Shown: in pieces, positions 56,736 to 64,000 of the stretch
Position numbering within the stretch: position 1 is the first letter of the stretch
Layout: each line of letters begins with the position of its first letter
Source: Zygnema cylindricum
Taxonomy: Eukaryota > Streptophyta > Zygnematophyceae > Zygnematales > Zygnemataceae
Length of the DNA stretch: 64,000 nt
NCBI GenBank assembly: GCA_037447655.1
Contig: JBBHKE010000059.1
Span: 385,080 to 449,079, forward strand
Direction of reading: 5' to 3'
Made by a program: the position numbers and the translations under genes
The notes under the pieces: model-generated
Seen by the model: the letters and a program-made list of their open reading frames with translations, nothing else
Database searches by the model: none
What the model was told of the DNA's origin: nothing

Positions 56736-57660
56736 ACAGTATTTGCCGGTGTAGAGTTTGGTTATAGAGACTGGTTTAAATGCAGCGCCGTTCAATTCAT
56801 CAGGGAGTTTGACAAACATTCCCGCTTAATGGATGTTTATAGTTAGTGGAGATAGGGTGTAAAGGGAGAAAGAGGTGGAAGGAAAAAAAAACGGTTATCT
56901 GTTGTGAATGGTCATGGATACGGGTTCTATTTCCTTCTGCATTCAAAGGAAATAGAGTGTGTTAGAGAGAACTGATAGAATAACAGAGGATTTTAGACAT
57001 TTGTGTAACGACACTTTTAGTTTATTGTGTGGCTTTTTTGAAATATATATATTCTTTTCCTTTTTAGAAGTGTAGTTGAGCTCGGGCTCCTTTGAAATGA
57101 CTTCAAAAAAATAGTAGTTTTGCTGAATCCTTGGAGTGTTCATTGCAAAACCTGACAAATATTCAAATTTACAAATTTTTAAATAATGTTGAGGACGGGA
57201 AAGTTATTCATATCGGCAAGCTCCGATATACATAGAGTAGCTCACCTAGCTAAACAGAATAATTGTCGTCATTTTCGGTCTCCGCAAGAAATGGTGCGGA
57301 AAAGTATCTGTAGATATTCGGTGCAGTTCGTATTAACCTTTTGTGGTGATGGGAATCGAGTCGGTATAAATGGTATCCTCCAGAAAGAGTAATGAGGTGA
57401 CTAATGGAATGGCCGATTTGGTTTTGTATTCATTTGTTATTTTGTCGAGAAATTGCATTTGTTTCTCTGACAAGTCAATCAACACCTGTTACACGGGCAT
57501 GTACCTTGTCCAGTTTATCATTCCCGTTTCTTATGCCCTTTTTTCTTGCCCGTTTTTCATGCCCCATTTTCATGCTCGTTTCCAAAACGCACACCCGTAC
57601 CTTTTCCCTGGATGGTCTTGCGTTTTGTATATTCCTACTTTAACCTTTGCGCCACTTTTG
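56736..57660. other. Non-coding spacer
   Basis: No recognisable gene or transposon. It includes a patch of CCCGTTT/ATGCCC words (about 57525-57590) that introduces the repeat block to the right. Confidence 0.4.
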
Positions 57661-58120
57661 GGGGGAACCGCGCCTAATTTTAAAGTGACCCGGTCGGTGT
57701 CAGTGTAGCCGTGGTCGTGGTTGCTATAGTGGTCGTACTCGTGGTCGCTGTCGTCGTCGTTGTCTTGGTCGCCGTGGGGATGTCATATATACGCTTCCGT
57801 ACAGCTGCAGATGGTTTGCGTCCATACTGTGGACGGACAATGCCTAATGTTAAAGTTACCCAGTCTGTGTCGATGCTCGTTCTTAGTCATCCGGTCGGTG
57901 TTGGTGTGGTCGTGATCGTGTGTCGTTGCTGTTGTCATCGTTGTCAAAAAATTTACAACCTTCCTTCCACCACTTCTTTGGTCGGTGTTGGTGTGGTTGT
58001 GGTCGCTGTAGTGTTCGTGGCCGTGGTCGCTGTCGTGGTCGCTGTCTTGGTCGCCATCGGGGCATACGATTACGTACTACAGATGAACGACGTCCGTACT
58101 GCGGACGGACAGAAAGCAGA
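57660..58120. repeat. GTGGTCGCTGTC-rich compound tandem repeat
   Basis: GTCGTGGTCGCTGTCGTCG-like blocks (57700-57775, 57985-58055) alternate with a spacer seen two or three times: GCCTAATxTTAAAGTxACCC (57672, 57840) and GTCC(A/G)TACTGxGGACGGAC (57819, 58092). The unit is therefore higher order, about 170-270 bp. The translated poly-Val frame is not a gene. Confidence 0.75.
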
Positions 58121-58580
58121 CACGTCCTATTTAAGGGTTTCCAGAAAGGCAACCAAAGGTCTAATATTTGTATAGAGATTTATGTTATCTATCTACTTTA
58201 TCATGAATAAATTGAGAAAAAATCATTACTAACCAATACAACTAATTTACTATTGGGACGTCACCAACTCCAATCAGGGGATCAACCCTACCAATTAGTG
58301 GCATGTGCCGTTTATATCCAATTCCAATTCGCATTCCATGATTATCTTAGTCATCAATTTGGCAACTCGGGGTGGTTATGAGGCCATGGTCCATGTGAAT
58401 TCGACCTTTGCTAGATATCTGCCCTGATTGGCTAGTCTTCTAAGTCGTTTTCAACGCCATCAATATGGTGGATCATAACGTCACTTTTTTGGAGCTTATA
58501 GTCGCCCTTTCCCCATTTGTCTAGATATTCCGTTTTGTGAGAGCCTTTCATTCTTTGACCAACAACCTCTCTTTCTCTGT

Positions 58581-58749
58581 TGTCGTGCATGTGTCAAATA
58601 ACGTGAAGATGCATGCAATATCATCAGCTGTGCTCCACTTAAACCCAAATGATGAAAATATATTGTGATTGAAATAAGACATGAAAGAGAAAAATGAATA
58701 AATATAACAACAGGCAAGGTAGAAAAAGAAAGGTCAACGACTTAGCTGG
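58581..58749. repeat. 169-bp direct repeat, left copy
   Basis: TGTCGTGCATGTGTCAAATA through ACTTAGCTGG matches 60162-60330 over 169 bp with about 8 differences and no length change. The right copy abuts the 3' end of the gypsy element, so these could be ends or subrepeats of its LTR. Confidence 0.85.
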
Positions 58750-60161
58750 GGTTTATTAACTAAGCCCATAGATGACCACTAGGCCCCACGGTCTATTTAT
58801 ATTCCTTGCAGGAGTTATCTTTATCGAGAATAATCTGAATTTATACTTGAATAAAATTAATCAAAACATAAACAACCGAGAAAGATAAATAAAAACTGAA
58901 AGTGACAATATGCACGCACTTTTATTGCTTGAGATAACCAAACACAAAAGATGCGCAAAAGCCAAATAGAAATAAATACACAATCACAAGAAATAAAAAC
59001 AACAAATCAATAATCCCAACATGCAACTTCCACACTAATTAAAGTTAGCCACAACCGGGGAAAGAAGTTTGTGTCGTAAGAACGCGGTCGAATTCCACTC
59101 AAAAGGACGAGAGAAGTGAAGGGAAACCGTGTAGGTCTTGGCTGAAGCAATATAGATTAATATGTAAGGCTTTACAAGATATTGATAATGTAATAGAAAA
59201 CTAGACGCTTCACGCAAAGGCAGAAAATCGCCTATAAGCTATCCGGACAATTTTACAAATAAAAAGATGGCTACAGAAAATCCTCAATACTGAAAATAAA
59301 TAATTCCTGCACTTGAATATTGTGTGCAGGAGATAATCTAAAAGAACTTAGTAACAAAAACTACGCCTAGCGAAAACAAACCAATCATAGTACAGCGTGC
59401 TATATAAGTATTTGCGTCTAGTTTGGATTCAGCCAATAGGAGGCCAAAATCCTATGCCCTACGTTACAGAATGTATAACCTACAGATTAAAACCCTTCCT
59501 ATCTACATGTGAATGCGTGAACCTCCAAATGGTTCACGACTTAAAATAGTCCAATCACGTCGCTTCGTTAGAAGTGACGGTCGCTTTGTCTTTCAAACGC
59601 GTCAATGGTCTAGTTGTCACCTTTCGAAATTGTATATTTCCGCATCTACGATCGAGATGCTCCCTCGCGTGAAATGATTCAAAATTGTCGTCAGCCGGGA
59701 TTTCGAGAAATGAAAGTAGGTACGGTAGGACTGTAGGTACGGTAGGACCGAAGGTACGGTCCCATTTGTAGTCGCGGGAATTCCGGGTAATGTAAGTCGT
59801 ATGGTCGATGTAAAATAATCGAATCCACCGTCAGCGGAGATCGCGGAAGATGTATATGGTACGGAAAGTTTATTTGAACCAACGTAAATTCGGAAATGAG
59901 TCGTCGGCGGAAAATCTAGGAAAAATAATTAAAGACGGTCGACGCGAAACGGCACGATTCACTGTCGTCGGAATACCCGGAAAGAATAAATTGTACAGTA
60001 CAAGTCGTCGCGGAGATCTCGAGAACTATATGTAGTAATGTACTACTCGTACGGTCCTGCGAAACCCAAATAGCACTCAAAGACAAATTAGTGTGGCGGC
60101 TGCCCGACCTAACACCTAAATATAAACAATTAAAATGGCCGACGAGATGTGGCATGACAAC
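58750..60161 (-). other. Probable gypsy LTR or U3 region with six-fold motif
   Basis: No gene. Six degenerate copies of a GTCGTCRGCGGRATYTCGRGAAATR-like word begin near 59688, 59773, 59827, 59899, 59962 and 60004, spaced 40-85 bp, interspersed with GGTACGG words. Position just past the gypsy polypurine tract suggests the 3' LTR, but its outer end is not clear. Confidence 0.4.
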
Positions 60162-60330
60162 TGTCGTGCATGTGTCAAATAACGTGAAGATGCACGCAAT
60201 GTCACCAGTTGTGCTCCACTTAAACCCAAATGATGAAAATATATTGTGAATGAAATAAGACATGAAAGAGAAAAATGAATAAATATAACAACAAGCAAGG
60301 TAGAAAAAGAAAGGTCAACAACTTAGCTGG
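60162..60330. repeat. 169-bp direct repeat, right copy
   Basis: See 58581-58749. On the minus strand it includes TGTTGACCTTTC at 60320, a possible LTR start about 30 bases after the poly-G tract. Confidence 0.85.
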
Positions 60331-60346
60331 TTATGGTTAGGTCGGT

Positions 60347-60583
60347 TTATTCCCCCCCCCAGCTCTTTAGCCGGCAGAGGAGCTGACCAACCACGACCGA
60401 AAGCTCGCGACATCCATGGCAAAACCAGTGACTATCCGGAACCGCCAACAATGGTGGCACCAAACACTCCATGTGAAACCCCTGATTGCAATGATCACAA
60501 AGTAACATGGTAGTTTCCCCGTCCGATCGATGACAAAAGGTACATGACGTCGCCTCCGTAATCGGCATCCGTATAGGATCCAT
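60347..60583 (-). CDS. PHD finger at the gypsy pol C-terminus
   Basis: 78 codons, MDPIRM start, with a full C4HC3 PHD pattern: CTFC, then CDHC, H (GFHMEC), and a final WFCHGC. PHD fingers bind histone H3 tails, often K4-methylated or unmodified. Attached to a gypsy integrase it may guide integration to certain chromatin, as chromodomains do in chromoviruses. It follows the YRVGDNVYLRR region after a stop codon, so it was probably joined to pol in the ancestor. The frame ends next to the poly-G polypurine tract at 60352-60360 (G on the minus strand). Confidence 0.8.
   Translation of the reverse strand: MDPIRMPITEATSCTFCHRSDGETTMLLCDHCNQGFHMECLVPPLLAVPDSHWFCHGCRELSVVVGQLLCRLKSWGGE
60352..60360 (-). 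other. Poly-G tract, likely gypsy polypurine tract
   Basis: Nine G on the minus strand after the PHD coding end and before presumed LTR sequence. A similar 10-base run is at 63725-63734, in the foreign block that splits the element. Confidence 0.5.
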
Positions 60584-63474
60584 ATCCTACGTCAAATCTG
60601 ATAAGTAACTTGGAGCACAATTCTTGGAGTGCTCTCGGAAAGTCCATGTGTCCGCTCTTTGTAATCCCAACATTCCGATTGGATCCACCTCGATGATCTG
60701 TAGGATGTGTGTAGAAACATCAGTGTCCAAAGTGTCCAAAGATTGCCTGCGAAGATAAACGTTGTCTCCCACCCGATAAGGCTTCTGTTGCGGCCTGTAA
60801 TTGCCGCTTTCGGTGGTGGCAAACCGAAGTGTGTCTCGATGCTGGGCAATCTGCAAGTTATCAAAAGCCATGGGCATTTCACGGGCAAAAAGCATTGCAC
60901 CACGAGTGAGTTCTTCCAAAAAAATAGTGTCAGACATCAGCGAAAGCAGAAAGCTTGCAGCTTTCTATATATTGCGACCGAGCAACGATTGTAGCCCTAA
61001 AAAAACATAATACGGGCTGAAATTAACAACACTAGCTTGAACTGACATGCGATATCCCATGGTGATGTAGCCGAGGGACTCGTCCCAAACCGTATTTCTT
61101 TAAGCAATGCTTACGCAAGGCACGCTTAAATGTCTGGACTGCCTGTTCAGCTAGGCCATCGGCCTAAGGGTGATCGCGACTAGTACGGCGATGATCGATG
61201 AGAGCCTTATCGAGCATCTCTTGAAATTCTCCCCCAAATTCTTTACCTTGATCCGTAAGGACCTTGGCTGAGACACCGTATCTCATAAAGACATGTTCCT
61301 TAAATGCTGTGGTGGTTAACTTAGCTTTCTTGTGAGGCAGGGCTACGACTTCTACCCACTCACTCAATTTTTTGATCATAATCATGATTTATTGTTTCTC
61401 TCTACGTGAGATGGAAAAAGGTCCGGCCAGATTGACCGACCATCGGTAGAATAAACCCCTAATGGATAAAGGTTGGAGTGTAGTTTGCCGATTAGAGAAA
61501 GAAGTCCGGAGACGGTCACAGGTGGCACACTTGTGTAGAATAGCAGCGACGTCAGCTTGTATTCCTGACCACCAATACCGTGCCTGAACTAGATTTAACG
61601 TCGGCTTGGCACAGTAGTGAACAAGCTCAGTGTAAATTTTCTCAATCAAAGAAAGACGCTCGGTTGGCCGTGGAACTATGGCTTCCGTCTGCCAACAACC
61701 GAACTAAAGATCCTCCAAGCCAAAGGTAGCATTTGGCCCTCATTTTCACTCTGTCTTCTTCATCAGAGGTAGTGCCGGACTTGAAGGTCTGGGAGGATAG
61801 GAAAAGAATGAGAGGCCCATCACGCCAAGGAATTGTGGCGGAATGGGGGTCTGGAATAGAGGCCGGACAGTAAGTAAGATAAGATCCCGCTGACATGGTA
61901 GGAACCTCGTTGTCGTCGAAATTGTGTCAAACTCCGTTATTCGTTGTTTGGGGCAAAGGATTTCGAGAAACCCCGTCCGCATTTATACTAAGCAGACCTT
62001 GTCGGTGAATCATTTCAAAGTCATATTCTTGTAAAATTAAAGCCCATCGGGCTAGTTTCCCGGAAAGCTTATCATTAGTCATCAGTCAATGCAAGGGCTA
62101 ATGGTCAATTAGGAGTGTGAAAGGTTTTCCGTACAAATAATGGCGGAAGTGAACGACTCCCCAAACCGCGGCTGGACACTCTTCTTCCTAGCTACTATAA
62201 CTTGATTCAGCCCGGTTATTACTTCTACTCGCGTAAGAAACTACGTATTCCTCTCCGCTTAACTCTCTTTGTGTCAAAATGGTAGCGATTCCGGGTTTTC
62301 CAAAATTGGTTTGGAGATAAAAAGGGAGTATGTGATTGGGAGGACGTAGAATTCAAGCATTCGATGAGGCAGTTTTTAATTTTTGAAATGCGAAAATCTG
62401 ATCAGGCCCCATATAAAGGCCACTTCCTTCTTCAGAAGGTCGTGTAAAGGAGATGCGATTGTATTGAAATTAGGTACGAACCTACGATTATAATCAGCAA
62501 GCCCGAGAAACGCTCGTAGACTTGTGAGGTCCGTAGGAGCTGGCAATTTACTGATTACCTCTACCTTTGCTTCGAGAAGAGTGATCCCCTCAGCCGAGAT
62601 AAAATGGCCAAGGTAAGGCACTCCTTCGGATCCAAAGGAGCATTTTGCGGGATGACACTTTAATCCAACCTTTTTTAATTCAGTCAATACCCATTCGATG
62701 TGAGCCACGTGCTCTTCGATAGTAGCGGAGGCAATGATGAGGTCATCGATGTAGCACCTAGCAAACTTACAACCTCGCAGGACTAAGTCCATGACTTTTT
62801 GAAATACCGCGGGAGCATTTTTCAATCCAGCGACATTACGGCCCATTCCCATCAGCCGTCACTACCCCAAAAGGCAATTTTATGCTGATCGTTTTCCTCT
62901 ATCTCAATTTGATTGAATCCTTGACGGAGGTGAAGGATACTAAAATACTTCGCCCCGCCTACATGGTCAAATATTTCTTCGGTGAGAGGCATGGGATGAC
63001 GATCTTGAACCGTTCTAGCATTTAGTTCACGATAATCACCACACATCCGAGGCTCAGTAAAATTACCCCCGGAATCCTTTTTGCGAGGTATGACAATGGG
63101 AGCTGCAAATATGGAGTCTGGCCGATAGATTAGGCCTGCTTCCTCTAGTTCAGCGCATCATTTATCTACCATTTCCCATTCAGTTTCTGACAGACGATGT
63201 TTCGGTTTAAATATCGGGCGGTCATCTTCAAGATCTATCGACATCTTATAAGCGGTGTGACGACCTAAATCGTTCATAAAAAAAGCAAAGGCATCGACAT
63301 TTTGTAAAACGTATGACATTTAGTAATTCTTGTTCGGCCTTTGTTAGATTGGTGCCGAATTTCCATTTAGGCGCATCGGGATTTTCGGTTGTCATAGCTT
63401 CCATGGCTTGTGCAAAGGCCAACTGCTCATCTGGGATAAGCACTTGACCTAACTCATAAGCTACGGGTGTCTAT

Positions 63475-63735
63475 TTACGACAATTAACCGAATGATTCCA
63501 CCTGCTTGTTGGAAAAGCAACACTCCAATGAGGAATGGGTGGAATATGCATGGAACTTGTAGACTGGACAGCCGTGTATGCGGGAATAGACCAGGACATG
63601 TGGCTAGGATTGAAGAAATCGTAGATAGAGATTTCCAGAACTGGTGGAATTGGAGAAGGAAAGAGGAAAAATTGAAATGTGGTCTCTTTGAGAGTGGGAC
63701 GGAAAGATTCACTTAATGATGCATCCCCCCCCCCT
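63475..63735. other. Foreign block inside the gypsy element
   Basis: Between recognisable gypsy parts lies about 260 bp without gypsy similarity, ending in GATGCATCCCCCCCCCC. It has an open plus-strand frame (74 codons, 63492-63716) that I cannot assign. It may be a small insertion or an LTR scrap with its own poly-G polypurine tract. Confidence 0.4.
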
Positions 63736-64000
63736 AAGTTGGTTGAGAGGGATGTATCTGAGAGTGGCGACCAGCTGCAAACCTAAGACCTAAAACAAAG
63801 GACAAAGGCTGAGGGTCCATGACACGACCTAATAAAGTGCATCTTTGACGTTCTGTAAGACCAGGAGCGGCTGTAATGCCAGGGATGTAATGCATGAGGT
63901 GTTCTCGCTCTGTAGAGATAGGCTCTTTGAGCTGACCGGTATGAATGTTTCAAAGCATGCCAGGATCGTCATTAGAGAATGCGTGTGAATATGGGTAAGA

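Larger units (their letters stand above)
60347..64000 (-). pseudogene. Ty3/gypsy pol with C-terminal PHD finger, decayed, runs off the window
   Basis: Minus-strand order from the right: protease-proximal region (63740-64000), pre-RT linker (NLTKAEQELLN, about 63340), and RT (MCGDYRELNARTVQDRHPMPL, 62990-63046; FARCYIDDLIIAS near 62750; YLGHFISAEGI; LRAFLGLADYNRRFV). RNase H is broken (about 61950-62370, ECPAAVWGVVHFRHYLYGKPF, LLIDH). Integrase follows (YWWSGIQADVAAILHKCATCDR, 61389-61649; SEWVEVVALP, LTDQGKEFGGEF, ADGLAEQAVQTFKRALRKH, 61090-61385), then a YRVGDNVYLRR region (60587-60937) and a PHD finger. Several stops and shifts separate the parts, and foreign sequence of about 260 bp (63475-63735) splits it. 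Confidence 0.88.

Noticed and set aside
56562-56846. Open frame made of Ser-Leu repeats
   Set aside because: Translation of the CT microsatellite.
57711-58175. Open frame with poly-Val stretches
   Set aside because: Translation of GTGGTCGCTGTC-type repeats.
63492-63716. 74-codon plus-strand frame with several Trp/Arg residues
   Set aside because: No recognisable domain; it lies in a foreign block within gypsy and ends at a poly-C run. Left unassigned.

Overview
The window is nuclear DNA of a streptophyte plant (land plant or charophyte) with a large, repeat-rich genome. One split host gene of plant type, a DUF266/GT14 glycosyltransferase with nine GT-AG exons, sits in a mass of Ty1/copia LTR retrotransposons. 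A hAT transposase remnant and a Ty3/gypsy polyprotein with a PHD finger are also present. There is no bacterial, organellar or CRISPR content.

Layout. Positions 1-37388 are almost entirely nested LTR elements. Insertion order can be read from exact 5-bp target-site duplications (TSDs). The minus-strand element E2 (5410-11846, TSD TTTTC) sits in the gag of plus-strand E1 (4381-16695, TSD CTTTG). E1 sits in a minus-strand LTR (3741-17119), which sits in the 5' LTR of plus-strand B1 (ending 21342). Further right come E3 (minus), E4 (minus), E5 (24353-30529, TSD CGACC), the plus-strand LTR E7, solo LTR E6 (TSD CTACG) and the young non-autonomous E8 (LTRs 32221-33289 and 35295-36363). A second LTR family (C) occurs only as LTRs without internal sequence. 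Positions 37389-40850 are low-copy or unclassified. Then follow a different copia fragment (E9), an AGTACT-rich minisatellite interrupted by a C solo LTR, a 50-bp AT-rich tandem array and a broken hAT transposase (44991-47365, TIR near 47875). The GT14 gene covers 49852-56283. After simple and tandem repeats, a decayed gypsy element runs off the right end.

The most interesting system is the dominant copia clade. Its primer-binding site is not the usual plant one (3' end of initiator tRNA-Met). It is a 15-mer, GGTTATGGGCCCACC, matching the anticodon arm of tRNA-iMet, the half-tRNA priming mode known for Drosophila copia. The PBS abuts the LTR, and the gag start codon lies inside the LTR, so there is no separate leader. 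Almost every LTR carries, antisense in U3, a tRNA-like module with A- and B-box-like motifs, plus a conserved G-box, a hairpin-TATA promoter and two tandem R/U5 hairpins. Beside E8 is a 229-bp TG...CA element containing a complete tRNA cloverleaf. It shares one TSD pair (AGTAC) with E8, as if the two had integrated as one chimera.

Most transposon ORFs are broken. E2 is nearly intact (one premature stop) and its LTRs differ at about 12 of 1047 positions by eye. E8 has about 7 differences in 1069 and encodes only gag fused to RNase H remnants, so it probably moved using proteins from an E2-like relative.
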